DNA of 64,000 nt from Megalobrama amblycephala (taxonomy: Eukaryota; Chordata; Actinopteri; Cypriniformes; Xenocyprididae), in contig NC_063054.1 in NCBI RefSeq assembly GCF_018812025.1, positions 34,837,396 through 34,901,395 of the forward strand, written 5' to 3'. The notes under the pieces are model-generated. The model had not been told where the DNA came from and ran no database searches. It saw nothing but the letters and a program-made list of their open reading frames with translations. Below are positions 32,420 through 42,902 of the stretch, piece by piece. The position numbers were made by a program, and so were the translations under genes. Position 1 is the first letter of the stretch. Each line of letters opens with the position of its first letter.

Positions 32420-32772
32420 GGCTGCATCTGAAATCGCATACCTCCCTAAAATACAGTAGGCAAAAAACAGTATGTGACAAAATAAGTATGACTGAATTCA
32501 CAGTACTCATAAAAGAGTATTCAAAAAGTACCTGGATGACCTACTATTTTCAGTGAGATTCTGAAATGTGCACATGATGTACATTTTACTATCCCGTAAG
32601 GCCACTGGAAAGGATTTGTGAATGGCAGTGAAGAGACACAACTGACGCTAGTAGGTCCGGATTATATTCATACTACACACATTCATATGAAATAAGTACT
32701 TTTCTAGTGGCTGCAAAGTAATTACTTATTCATAATAAGTACTCAAGAGAGTATGCGATTTTGAATGCAGCC
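32420..32772. mobile_element. MITE with GGCTGCATCTGAAATCGCAT ends
   Basis: The left end GGCTGCATCTGAAATCGCATAC and its inverse on the right (GTATGCGATTTTGAATGCAGCC, ending 32772) are TIRs of about 22 bp. Subterminal TAAGTA/TACTTA motifs are repeated. No coding capacity; the target duplication is not clear. Confidence 0.7.
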
Positions 32773-33660
32773 ATGATCTTGGAGGACTGGTCTTGATTGC
32801 ACCCACAGGCGGCGATTCATGTTTCTGCTGGTGGGTGCCCACATTTGCCAACCAAACAAAACCACATATTCTTTCAATGAGTGTTATCGCGAGTCACATT
32901 CTCACTGATATACCTGATGACACAGAATTCTCTATCAGTAGTCAATAAAAGATATGGGCTAGCCTATTCTCATACATTATGCACTCTAAAATGGTTAATT
33001 AAAGCTTCTTTACAAATTATTTAGAATAGTATATTTAGAATAGTATAGTTCTAAAAATATTTGTAACTGTCAAAAACTCTATTCAAAGCCACTTTGTAAC
33101 TACACAGACTATGAACTTTCAAATTTTAAGTGTTTTCCCATGTCATGTCTTTTTTCTCTTTTAAGTTTTTGAACAGATCATGTAAGTGAGGCCAGCTTCA
33201 CTTGTTCAGTTGAGGATACAAATCAGGAAATTTAAATCAAACAAATTGCCAAAATGTGAATGTTTTTTAAATGGAGGCCATTTTAATGTAAATCCATTAA
33301 AATGTCAGTTTAATATATTAAAAAATCAATTTAAAATGTTAATTTCACAAAAATGCAGGCTATTTAGGTTGATCTACTCTGAAATATATATATACATCTG
33401 AACATTGTAGGCCTGCAAACAAATTTCTGCAATTTATTTGAAAATGTCTATTTTAATCATTTTTTGAGCATTGATTTTAACCCTGCATGTGTCATGTCCC
33501 AGCCCATTTTTTTTCCCACCTGATTACTTAAAATATTAAAATCACTGCTTCCAAAAGCAGAAAGTACATAAGAAACAGAGTAAATTTACAAAATGGCTTC
33601 AGCATAACATAATTAAAAATAATTACACAATTTATTGCCTGTAATGAGTGTGCTGTATAT
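32773..33660. other. Intergenic, no gene recognised
   Basis: AT-rich; only short ORFs without domains. Confidence 0.4.
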
Positions 33661-34689
33661 TCATTCATAAATCAAGATGTTTGAATCCTTGATGCCACAG
33701 ATATAAGTGGATATAAGAATCTTAAATGCATTCTGAAAACAAGGGTAGAAAAATCCATAAATCAAGGGGTTACAAGTGGAGTTAAAATATGCAAACCAAA
33801 TTACAGCATCAAAAATATCAGCTGGAGTAAAAAAATTGAAAAAAGGGTCAAGAGCATTAACAATGAAAAAAGGCAGCCAGCAAAACAGAAAAACACCAAT
33901 AACAATGGCCAGAGTTTTCGCTGCTTTTCTCTCTCTGTGTGCAGAGCGTTGGCTCTTTAACCCTCCTGCTGTAGCCACAGTCACTCTTTCTGACATAACT
34001 TTTGCATGTTTTCGTGCAACATGGAAGATTTTTATATACAGAGAGGCCATGATTGACCCAGGAAGGAAAAATATAAGAACTGGACATATAAGACCCCACT
34101 GTTTGTTAAAAAACAGAATACAATTTCCCACACAGTAAAACTGCATGATAAATGACTCCAGGCCAATAGTGTTCACCCCTGAAAACACAACATAAAAGCT
34201 GTACACAAATGAAAACAGCCATGTGAAGGTAGTAAATACAGTCACAGTGTTGTTTGTGACCCGCATTTTGTACCTTAAAGGATCACAAATGGCCCAGTAC
34301 CTGTCAACAGATATTAAACTGAGATGCAGTATGGAAGCGATACAGAAGGTCATGTCTAAACTAGAATGCACTTTACACACAAAATCTCCCAGATACCAGC
34401 AGCCTTCAACAGATCGCACCATGCTGTATGGCATGACCAAAGAGCCCAGCAGACAATCACAAGCTGCCAGAGACTGAACGATCATGTGAGTTGGAGACTG
34501 TAGATGTTTGAAGTGAGAGATGGAGATGATGATCAGCAGATTCCCAAAAACTGTTGTGAGGATCATCAGCATCAAGAAAGCATACATTGCTACTTTAATT
34601 ACAGCAAGACGTTGTACTTTAGGACAGGAATCCAGCAGGAGTGGATAGCAGAGAAACACATCCTCAGTGTCAGTTTCATTTGAAGTCAT
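33661..34689 (-). CDS. Trace amine-associated receptor, paralog E
   Basis: 342 aa from the ATG before TSNETDTEDVF (34687-34689); the codon before it is GTG, so a longer start is not supported. D112 (3.32), the DRY box, LFCWLPFF and FNSTCNPLIY are intact. Features particular to E are FCIASILHL in TM3, NCILFFNKQWGLICPVLIFFLPG in TM4/5, and FFIVNALDPFFNFFTP from TM6 into loop 3. The tail matches paralog D. The upstream leader aligns with C and D, but here it contains an in-frame stop, so no N-terminal extension is possible. Confidence 0.95.
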   Translation of the reverse strand: MTSNETDTEDVFLCYPLLLDSCPKVQRLAVIKVAMYAFLMLMILTTVFGNLLIIISISHFKHLQSPTHMIVQSLAACDCLLGSLVMPYSMVRSVEGCWYLGDFVCKVHSSLDMTFCIASILHLSLISVDRYWAICDPLRYKMRVTNNTVTVFTTFTWLFSFVYSFYVVFSGVNTIGLESFIMQFYCVGNCILFFNKQWGLICPVLIFFLPGSIMASLYIKIFHVARKHAKVMSERVTVATAGGLKSQRSAHRERKAAKTLAIVIGVFLFCWLPFFIVNALDPFFNFFTPADIFDAVIWFAYFNSTCNPLIYGFFYPCFQNAFKILISTYICGIKDSNILIYE

Positions 34690-34868
34690 CACGTCTGCCC
34701 AAGATGCTGAGATAAATTTGTTTGTAATTGTAAAAAAGCAAGCAATTATAAGTATATATTATATATAGGTAAATTATGGCTTGGTGGAGACCAATATCGA
34801 AAGAAAGGTGTATATATAGTACATGCCCATCTAGTTTAACTCCCTAAACTCAGAGCAGCTCAGTTGTG

Positions 34869-34883
34869 TCCATATATACTCTT
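34869..34883 (-). promoter_or_regulatory. Putative TATA-box core promoter of TAAR paralog E
   Basis: The minus strand reads AAGAGTATATATGGACAC about 180 bp before the ATG, followed by GAGCTGCTCTGAG. The upstream block (GGGTTACAGTGAAAGATGTA) aligns with C and D. Confidence 0.6.
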
Positions 34884-34940
34884 AGATTCGAGGTAACCTC
34901 CCTACATCTTTCACTGTAACCCATAGTTACAAAAACAACA

Positions 34941-35754
34941 TGAACTCAGGAGATTAAAAAGAAAAAAATCAAACTGTGTCTTGAAATTGAGATTGACTAA
35001 AAACAGAATGTGTTACTTATTGAAATGTGTTTCTTTGACCTTACTGACCTTAAAATCATTGGTCTTAAAAAAATGTAATAAAAGAGTGACATACTTCATA
35101 TACAAGAGTGTGATGTGATATAATATGCAAGGCTCTCAGGAGAATGTAAACATTTTGCGAGCAAAGGCAAAGTTTCTCGGGGGAATGCAAAACATTTGCG
35201 AAAGAACGCAAAAGCATTAACTTATTTTTCCTCCCATCTCATATTTTTTTTCAACCACCATGTGCCCTTAGGGGCTCCTTAATTTTGTAAATACAGTCGT
35301 GGGAAAAATGATAGAGCATAAGTTGTGTGTTTTTGCTCTTGTGGTTTTTACTTATATGATGTACCATGGCTGCCAAAAACATTTCTGTAGACAAAGGAAA
35401 ATGAAAATAGATATTTTTGCTGACGTTGCACTTTTGATGTCACTTCACGAACTAGAGGTTATATTGTGAGTTTTACCCACATCAGGAATTTTAATTGGGT
35501 TTGCTATTTATATACCTATTAATTGCACTTTGATGCTTGTGTATAGACAATACACGAGTAAATGCGAAGAGAAGAGTGAATGAAGAGAAAAGAGCTGTCT
35601 TTGTAGGCTATTAATAATGGTCTTGACTGAGATCAGAAAATATCAGTTCATTTATTATTTTGATGATGTGTACAGACTACAGTGAGTTAAAAAGTAAGCA
35701 AGTTTTCATTCCTTTTTTGTATGGAGTTTCAGTCAACTTCGGGCTGAAACTTTT
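34941..35754. other. Intergenic, no gene recognised
   Basis: No ORF with a domain and no clear repeat boundary. Confidence 0.4.
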
Positions 35755-36187
35755 CACTGCAAAAAATGCTGTTCTTACTTAGAGTTTTTGTCTTGTTTCT
35801 AGTCAAAATATCTTAAAGTTCTTAAATCAAGAAGCATTTTCTTGACAAGTAAAAATTATTTTCTTGTTTTCAGGAAAAATAAGTCAAAATTAAGTAAAAC
35901 AAGCAAAATAATCTGCCAATGGGGTAAGCAAAATAATCTTATTTCAAACCAAGAATAAGCTATATAATATCGTTTTCAGTTTGGACTAAGATTATTTTGC
36001 TTACCCCATTGGCAGATTATTTTGCTTGTTTTAAGGAAAAACGTGCTTAATTTTGATTTATTTTTCCTGAAAACAAGAAAATAATTTGTACTTGTCAAGA
36101 AAATGCTTCTTGATTTAAGAACTTTAAGATATTTTGACTAAAAACAAGCCAAAATACTAAGTAAGAACAGCATTTTTTTAAGCAGTG
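35755..36187. mobile_element. Foldback MITE, 433 bp, stem almost end to end
   Basis: It begins CACTGCAAAAAATGCTGTTC and ends with the inverse (GAACAGCATTTTTTTAAGCAGTG). Inverted blocks continue nearly to the centre, including CAAAATAATCTGCCAATGGG and its complement, so a transcript would form a hairpin of roughly 200 bp. Non-coding. Confidence 0.85.
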
Positions 36188-36849
36188 TTCCTGGGACCTG
36201 GCAATCCTCATTGCTTGGCGTGAGCCCAGTTTGCAATGCCAGAGACACAGCAACATGATATATATTTCAAGGGAGGACCTGATTTGTCACCACACAGGTC
36301 CACTGTCAATCTCATAATTCACAGTGAAGCTCAACTTCAAAAGGAATTATTTGAAAACACTCGCTCTGTTCCGCTCGCTCCGCGCCAGTGAACACGCTCT
36401 GTTATCGGTCAGTAGTGGGCGTTCCTGTTATTGGTTGGCTAGTAACATTTATTAATGACATTTATGTATGTCATTCCATGTTATTCACATTCTGATAAAA
36501 ATAAACATTGAGGGAGAAAATATTATACTGTATATAAAGTGACCTGTAGGCAATAACAGACTTCAGAATGGACTAACATAATAATGTAAGAAATTTAATA
36601 ATAAAACAGACTTGAAATTTGACTTGTGTCTAAACAACAGTTAAATACGAATAAATCATAAAACTGGGACTTTTTTTTTATTTATTTTTTTTACCTTTAG
36701 TTAAACTGGGGCCCTATATGAGCCTATAGGGCCTGTATGAGTGTATGTACACTGAGTGTGCTCCTCACCACCTCATACATTTATATGATTTTTAAACAAA
36801 ACAAACTACTTTTATGATTTCCTTTTATGATTTCACATTTAAATTTTTT
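36188..36849. other. Intergenic, no gene recognised
   Basis: Nothing supportable beyond short homopolymer runs. Confidence 0.4.
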
Positions 36850-37113
36850 TGCAGTAATTCGTTTATCCACAAGGTGGCAGCCATACCCTGTCAATTCATA
36901 AGGAAGTCAAAGGAAAACTGCATAAACAGAACAAAATGGAACGCACGCGAGCTACAGCAACCTACATAGATGAGAGACTGTGAGAAGAGGTTAGAATATA
37001 CCCTCATTTGTACAACTCTAGCGTTGAATGAAGAGTTGAATGAAGTATTCTTTCCAAGGCTGAGTGCATACACTAGCGTTCATATAAAAAAGTGAAGTAT
37101 ACTCAGGGCTTAA
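36850..37113 (+). repeat. Dispersed element with MADF-domain remnant, copy 2
   Basis: Inverse orientation to copies 1 and 3. The plus strand near 36965-37025 reads IDERL*EEVRIYPHLYNSS, the same MADF start with a stop. The right end AGTGAAGTATACTCAGGGCTTAA is the TIR. The left end is truncated around the TTATCCACAAGGTGGCAGCC block. Confidence 0.6.
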
Positions 37114-37670
37114 TGCTGATTTGCTGCTCAAAAAACATGTCTTATTATTATCAATGTTAAAAACAGTTGTCCTGCTTGATTTCTTTCATTTATCTGAAAT
37201 AAAAATATGCTTTAAAAATATTTAAAAATTTAATGATCAAATAAAACGCATTCTTGCTGAAAAAGTAATTTTTTTTTTTTTTAATTATACACAAAATTTT
37301 TGAACAGTTGTGTAAATGTAAGAATATGGGTAATGGGACCTTTATATATCCAATATTGGTGATACAATAATTTAAAATAATCACTAATATCGATAACAGA
37401 TATAGTACCAAAATACAGAGCAGCCCTACTGGCATATTTGCCCCAAATCTGTTTGAACAGCAAATAAAACGGCAAATAAAATGTGTGCAGATGAATTTAG
37501 TAAAATGGCAAAAATTACCAAAACAACTGAAATCATTTTAAAACACTTTCAAAGACCCCATAAAATAAAACCCCATGAAATGTCTTAAATAAAACATGAC
37601 TGCCTATACAGTACAAATGTGATTTTTTTTTTCAAACCAAACTTGATAAAACTGTGAAAAAAATCTAGTT
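37114..37670. other. Intergenic, no gene recognised
   Basis: AT-rich flank of the second DIRS element; nothing recognised. Confidence 0.4.
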
Positions 37671-37857
37671 GTTCCCATTAAGTCAGTCACGTTCGACGTT
37701 ACGTCGATACTGACGTAATGGGGTCTCGCCTGGGAGCCCAATCACCTCCAAGGATACAAAACAAGCCAATGGGAATTGGCCTGTGAGATTTACATGCCGG
37801 GCCCCTCCCCCGGCATCCGGGTATAAATAGGGCCGGCATACTCACCTTCATTCATAC
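37671..37857 (+). repeat. DIRS-2 left inverted terminal repeat
   Basis: The inverse of 41753-41913. It contains GGGTATAAATAGGGCCGG near 37820, a strong TATA box expected to drive the element's transcript. Confidence 0.88.
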
Positions 37858-38131
37858 TTTTGCTTCGGAGTCGATCGGTTGATCATCCTTCACCTCCTTC
37901 AAGAGTGAAAATTCTGAGAGAGCAAACAGCAATTTTAATTGCTAAGGACTAGTTCCTTTAAACAGCAATTTTTATTGCTTTCTTCTGTTCGTTCTCTGGT
38001 GGCTGCTCGAATCTCTCCAGCTGGTTGGGAAAGGCACGCTCAGCGGTGGGTGTGACGGCGCGCTGCCCACTCGGAGCCATGCGAGTGGACTCCACTCGCA
38101 GCCTCAACTTCGGGACGCACTGCCTCCCAGG

Positions 38132-38692
38132 TTGGGCCACAGTGCTCCATGCTGCCCCCCCGTGGGTACTTCTGTTGGTTCCACTCGTTCGGTGCTTGGG
38201 GGCGTGGCTACCCCTTCCCAACCCGTCCCGTTGGCTCATTCGGACATTCTCAAGTGCGTTCGCACCCAGGATTGGTTTGCAGCAATCGACCTGAAGGACG
38301 CGTACTTTCATGTCTCGATCCTTCCTCGACACAGACCGTTCCTACGGTTTGCGTTTGAGGGGCGGGCATATCAGTACAAGGTCCTACCCTTCGGGCTGTC
38401 CCTGTCTCCTCACGTCTTTAACAAAGTTGCAGAGGGGGCCCTTGCCCCGCTCAGGGAAGTGGGCTTTCGCATCCTCAACTACCTCCACGACTGGCTCATT
38501 CTGGCCCAGTCCCGAGAGCAGTTGTGCGAACACAGGGACCTGGTGCTCAGTCACCTCAGCCAGTTGGGGCTTCGGGTCAACTGGGAAAAGAGCAAGCTCT
38601 GTCCACACTCCGTGTGGTCATCACACCGAGTTGTCGCCGCACATTCAGCCCGTGGTAGGACCTTGCTTTTCTACGGGCTGGGGTGCCCCTAG
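38132..38692 (+). pseudogene. DIRS-2 reverse transcriptase fragment with altered catalytic box
   Basis: It shows AIDLKDAYFHVSI, FAFEGRAYQYKVLPFGLSLS and LGLRVNWEKSKLCPH, typical DIRS RT blocks. The catalytic box, YLDDW in DIRS-1, is YLHDW here (His codon 38486-38488), so one metal-binding Asp is lost. After KLCPH the frame runs into unrelated residues and a stop; RNase H resumes in the next frame. The N-terminal part is deleted and the ORF's first ATG is not a real start. Confidence 0.85.
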
Positions 38693-39513
38693 TACAAGTG
38701 TCCAGGCATGTTGTTGTCACAACAGATGCCTCCACCACCGGCTGGGGTGCCATATGCAGTGGCCAGTCGGCGTCGGGCTCCTGGACAGGACCCCATCGCC
38801 ACTGGCATATCAACGGCCTCGAGTTGCTGGCAGTACTCCTTGCGCTGCACCGGTTTCGACCGCTGCTGCAGGGCAAGCATGTACTGGTCCGGACGGACAA
38901 CACATCGACTGTAGCGTACATCAACCACCAGGGTGGTCTACGCTCCCGTCGCATGTCGCAACTCGCCCGCCATCTCCTCCTGTGGAGTCAGCGCCGACTC
39001 AGGTCGCTGCGCGCCTCCTACATCCCGGGCGAGCTCAATCATGCGGCCGACGCGCTCTCACGACAGCTCATGCTCCCGGGGGAATGGAGACTCCACCCCC
39101 AGGCGGTCCAGCTGATATGGAGCCGATTCGGGGAAGCACAGGTGGACCTGTTCGCTTCCCAGGAGTCCGCTCATTGCCAGTTGTTTTATTCGCTGACCGA
39201 GGGGACCCTCGGCACGGATGCACTGGCACACAGCTGGCCCCGGGGCCTACGCAAGTATGTGTTTCCCCCAGTGAGCCTCCTTGCACAGACACTGTGCAAG
39301 ATGAGGGAGGACGAGGAGCAGTTCTTGTTAGTTGCGCCATACTGGCCCAACCGGACCTGGTTCCCGGAACTCATGCTCCTCGTGACAGCCCATCCCTGGC
39401 GCATCCCCCTGAGGAAGGACCTCCTTTCTCAGGGGCAGGGCACCATATGGCACCCGCGTCCCAATCTGTGGAATCTCCACGTGTGGTTCCTGGACGGGAC
39501 GCGGCAGACTTAA
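38683..39513 (+). CDS. DIRS-2 RNase H segment
   Basis: An open frame of 276 aa. RNase H blocks are VVTTDASTTGWGAIC, INGLELLAVLLAL and VRTDNTSTVAYINHQGG, with AADALSRQ, giving the D-E-D-D set. The C-terminal DIRS region (HPQAVQLIWSRFG, LLVAPYWPNRTWFPEL, LWNLHVWFLDG) is complete to a natural stop. It was part of the RT/RNase H polyprotein; the true start is lost with the frameshift near 38600-38690. Confidence 0.8.
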   Translation: MPLVQVSRHVVVTTDASTTGWGAICSGQSASGSWTGPHRHWHINGLELLAVLLALHRFRPLLQGKHVLVRTDNTSTVAYINHQGGLRSRRMSQLARHLLLWSQRRLRSLRASYIPGELNHAADALSRQLMLPGEWRLHPQAVQLIWSRFGEAQVDLFASQESAHCQLFYSLTEGTLGTDALAHSWPRGLRKYVFPPVSLLAQTLCKMREDEEQFLLVAPYWPNRTWFPELMLLVTAHPWRIPLRKDLLSQGQGTIWHPRPNLWNLHVWFLDGTRQT

Positions 39514-39547
39514 GTGGCCTCCATCCGCGGTAGTTGACACCATCACT

Positions 39548-41080
39548 TTGGCTAAAGCCCCTTCTACGAGGCACGCCTATGCCATGAAGTGGAGTCTGTT
39601 CCTTGAGTGGTGTTCCCCCCGGAAATGCCCGGTCGGTGTTGTGCTTTCCTTCCTTCAAGAGGGTTTGGAACGGAGGCTGTCCCCTTCCACCCTGAAGGTC
39701 TATGTGGCTAGCCTGACTACGTCAGACTTCCTACTTCCGCTCAATTTCATTTTGCTTCTGTACTCAGTCTGATACAGCGTCAGAGCTTTGTGTTTGCCAC
39801 CGGTCTGGAAACAGCCGGGCCAATCAACGAACAGAGGGCTGGCTGAGAGCCGTGACGTAGATGCTAAGCGCCGAGTTTTACATTGTAGGTTAGAGAAATC
39901 GAAAACCGAAACGACAGCGGAAATGGGAAACGAGACACGGGATGCAAACTTCGGGATGCATTAACTTAGCATAATCTGCAAAAGTCGTTTACAGCCATGT
40001 TCACTCCGGTATTTCGCTCACATCATCATGTGTTTACAACAGGTTTACAGTGGAAGTTCAATCATAGATTTGAGTTCGATGCATGATGTCTGTGCTTCGA
40101 TGCGGCTGTACAGGCGGATAACATACGTCATAACTAAACGTATCTGATTGGCTTACGGGTAACCAATGATTTTAAACTTCAGACAAGCGTCCCCTAGCGA
40201 GAGAGAAAACACTTCTCTATTATGCCATTCCAGACTCTGTCTACGAAGCAAAGTGAAGTAGCAGAGTCTGGTATTACCAGGCTACTATGTGGCTGCCATC
40301 GCGGCGCATCACGATGTGCTCGATGGCAAGTCACTAGGAAGGCACGACCTGATCATCAGGTTCCTCAGAGGCGCCAGGAGGTTAAATCCCCCTAGGCCTC
40401 GCCTCATTCCCTCCTGGGATCTCTCCGTTGCCCTCTCGGGCCTTCGGGGAGCTCCCTTCGAGCCCCTTGAGTCAGCCGAGCTGAAACATCTGTCTCTCAA
40501 GACAGTGCTCCTGACCGCGCTCGCTTCCTTCAAGAGGGTTGGGGACCTGCAAGCATTTTCGGTCAGCGATTTGTGCCTGGAGTTCGGGCCGGACTACTCT
40601 CACGTTATCTTGAGACCCCGGCCTGGATATGTGCCCAAGGTTCCCACCACTCCCTTCCGGGACCAGGTGGTGAACCTGCAAGCACTGCCCCCGGAGGAGG
40701 CAGACCCAGCCCTTGCGCTGCTGTGTCCCGTTCGTGCTCTGCGCGTTTACGTGGACCGCACGCAGAGCTTCAGAAGCTCTGAGCAGCTCTTTGTCTGTTT
40801 TGGAGGTCAGCAGAAGGGAAAGGCTGTCTCCAAACAGAGGTTGGCCTACTGGATAGTGGATGCCATCGCCTTGGCGTACCAGTCCCAAGGCGAGCCGTGC
40901 CCCCTCGGGTTGCGAGCTCAGTCCACTCGGGGTGTTGCTTCCTCCTGGGCGCTGCCGCACGGTGCCTCTGTTGCAGATATTTGCAGAGCTGCAGGCTGGG
41001 CGACACCGAACACATTCGCGAGATACTATAATCTCCGAGTGGAACCGGTGTCCACCCGTGTGCTGTCTACTCGTAGATAG
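39548..41080 (+). pseudogene. DIRS-2 tyrosine recombinase split by a DNA transposon
   Basis: The N-terminal part (39548-39708, KAPSTRHAYAMKWSLFLEWC, PSTLKVYVA) stops where a 576-bp element is inserted. The rest (40294-41080) continues with AIAAHHDVLDG, LASFKRVGDLQAF (Arg 40535-40537), RAQSTRG and ARYYNLRV (Tyr 41024-41026). The two parts are in the same frame. The motif that is HSTRG in DIRS-1 is QSTRG here (Gln 40919-40921), so the conserved His is missing too. Confidence 0.88.
39709..40284. mobile_element. Nonautonomous DNA transposon, 576 bp, 9-bp target duplication
   Basis: TIRs: the left is TAGCCTGACTACGTCAGAC and the right, inverted, TAGCCTGGTAATACCAGAC. CTATGTGGC is repeated directly at 39700-39708 and 40285-40293. 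A 9-bp duplication points to a Mutator-like or other 9-bp superfamily rather than hAT. No coding capacity. Confidence 0.88.
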
Positions 41081-41576
41081 CCATGGGTGTTCGCTTGCTG
41101 TGCCATTTCCCTCGGGAGAGGGAATGCGAGCACTTTTTCCGCTCCTCAGTTCAGTTCCCCGTTCCCTTTCCTCCCGGAAGGTAGGACCTACATCAGAGAT
41201 CTTCCATATGCGTTACTGTTCTCAGACCAGTCCATATGTGTCTTCCACACATTACCTCCCTTCGGGCAGGGTGTGGTCTCCGTAGCTTTCCCCTCCTCGG
41301 GGAACTCTTTCCTGGCGTTTTGGTCATGGCTGGAAAACGTGGGAATTGAGTTCCGAAGCACTCTTCCCCGTGGGTAAGGAACAGCGGCTTCGACCGTTCC
41401 ATTGTAATGCCCTGTCCTCTCCATCCCACTGGTATGGAAGACATTCCTGGGCTTACTCTGGGCACTGGAGGGTTGCGAGTTTGGGCCGCACTTGCATTTT
41501 GCACACTACGGCCTGCCAGCATCTGCCTCCCTAACACTCGTAACGTGGTTCAGTTGCTATGGCGCTTTCCACGGGA

Positions 41577-41668
41577 CCCCATTACGTCAGTATCGACGTA
41601 ACGTCGAACGTGACTGACTGAATGGGAACGTCTAGGTTACTATTGTAACCCCCGTTCCCAGAAGGAGG
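41577..41668 (+). repeat. DIRS-2 internal complementary region
   Basis: The part up to GGGAAC (41629) is the inverse of the DIRS-2 left end with one mismatch near the joint. The part from GTCTAGGTTACTATTGTAAC is the inverse of its right end. Confidence 0.88.
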
Positions 41669-41752
41669 AATATATATTACGTTACGTTCCCCTGCCATAG
41701 CTCTGAGTCACCGCTGAGCGGCCAGATACCTATCTCGGCTCCTCAGCAAAAA

Positions 41753-41960
41753 TATGAATGAAGGTGAGTATGCCGGCCCTATTTATACCCGGATGCCGGG
41801 GGAGGGGCCCGGCATGTAAATCTCACAGGCCAATTCCCATTGGCTTGTTTTGTATCCTTGGAGGTGATTGGGCTCCCAGGCGAGACCCCATTACGTCAGT
41901 ATCGACGTAACGTCTCCGTTCCCTCCTTCTGGGAACGGGGGTTACAATAGTAACCTAGAC
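41753..41960 (+). repeat. DIRS-2 right inverted terminal repeat with terminal hairpins
   Basis: The inverse of the left repeat to about 41913, then an extension with GTTCCC-N7-GGGAAC (41918-41936) and GGTTAC-N4-GTAACC (41940-41955). Confidence 0.88.
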
Positions 41961-42070
41961 ATTTTCCCTTTTGCCAAATAGGTGGGAAAACTTCAACACC
42001 CATAATGCATCGGGCATGTTGCCATCCAAGGCCACTCCCACCAGTCTGCTATGGATATGCTTGACCAGAG

Positions 42071-42414
42071 TTAAAGGGTTAGTTCACCCAAAAATGAAAA
42101 TAACGTCATTTATTACTCACCTTCATTTCGTTCTACACCCGTAAAACCTTCGTTCATCTTCGGAACACAAATTAAGATATTTTTGATGAAATCCGATGGC
42201 TCAGTGAAAGTTAATTTACACTTTCAGTGCCCAGAAAGCTACTAAAGACATATTTAAAACAGTTCAAGTGACTACAGTGGTTCTACTAGAGGCCTCACTG
42301 AACCATCGGATTTCATCAAAAATATCTTAATTTGTGTTCAGAAGATGAACGAAGGTCTTACGGAGTAGAACAACATGAGGGTGAGTAATAAATTTGGGTG
42401 AACTAACCCTTTAA
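42071..42414. mobile_element. TTAAAGGGTTAGTTCACCC-type MITE, 344 bp
   Basis: The same family as 7461-8231: the left end is TTAAAGGGTTAGTTCACCCA and the right end GGGTGAACTAACCCTTTAA, with CTTCGTTCATCTTC and its inverse inside. The closing TTAA is also the first four bases of the MADF-remnant element that follows. Confidence 0.88.
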
Positions 42415-42902
42415 GCCCTGGGTATACCTTTTTTACGTGCACAGTCGAACACACAGCCTTGCAAAGTATACTTCACTTGACTCGTATGCATACACAGGCA
42501 TTTGACACATGCACAGTTTTGAGCAATCTCTCGCCACAAGTTACAACCCATGTAAACATCTTTGTATTCTTTCATACTAGAGTTGCACAACCTCTTCACA
42601 CAGTCTCTTGTCTATGTAGGCCTTCATTGTAGCTGTAGCTTGCATGCGTTCCGGTCTGTTCTGTTTATGCAATTTTTCTTTGACTACCTTGTGAATCGAC
42701 GGCCCCAGGGTACAGTTGCCACCTTGTGGATAAACTTATTACTGCAAAAACAATTAAATGCGCATGTGCGACATGCGCATACAAAGTACAAATCCGGTGG
42801 TGTGTGTACAGTTGCATGTACTCTTCTGATGAGGAAATTCGCATCATGCGCACTGTACGCTGACCTTTGCATACCCATAAAAACTATGCTTTGGGCTTCA
42901 AA
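42411..42902 (-). repeat. Dispersed element with antisense MADF-domain remnant, copy 3
   Basis: Begins TTAAGCCCTGGGTATACC and ends with a diverged inverse (GCTTTGGGCTTCAA). On the minus strand, reading NSSMKEYKDVYMGCNLWREIA (42540-42600) matches the second half of a MADF domain; the first half (IDKRLCEEV) is in another frame owing to a short deletion. Not a functional gene. Confidence 0.65.

Larger units (their letters stand above)
37671..41960 (+). mobile_element. DIRS-2, internally deleted DIRS-type retrotransposon
   Basis: Starts GTTCCCATTAAGTCAGTCAC. The inverted terminal repeats are 37693-37857 and 41753-41913, and the internal complementary region is 41577-41668. A gag ORF and the N-terminal RT region are missing between about 37860 and 38200. 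RT, RNase H and recombinase remnants follow in the expected order. The right end finishes GTAACCTAGAC at 41960. It is a different family from DIRS-1: the ITRs are unrelated in sequence, but the coding parts are similar. Confidence 0.9.
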
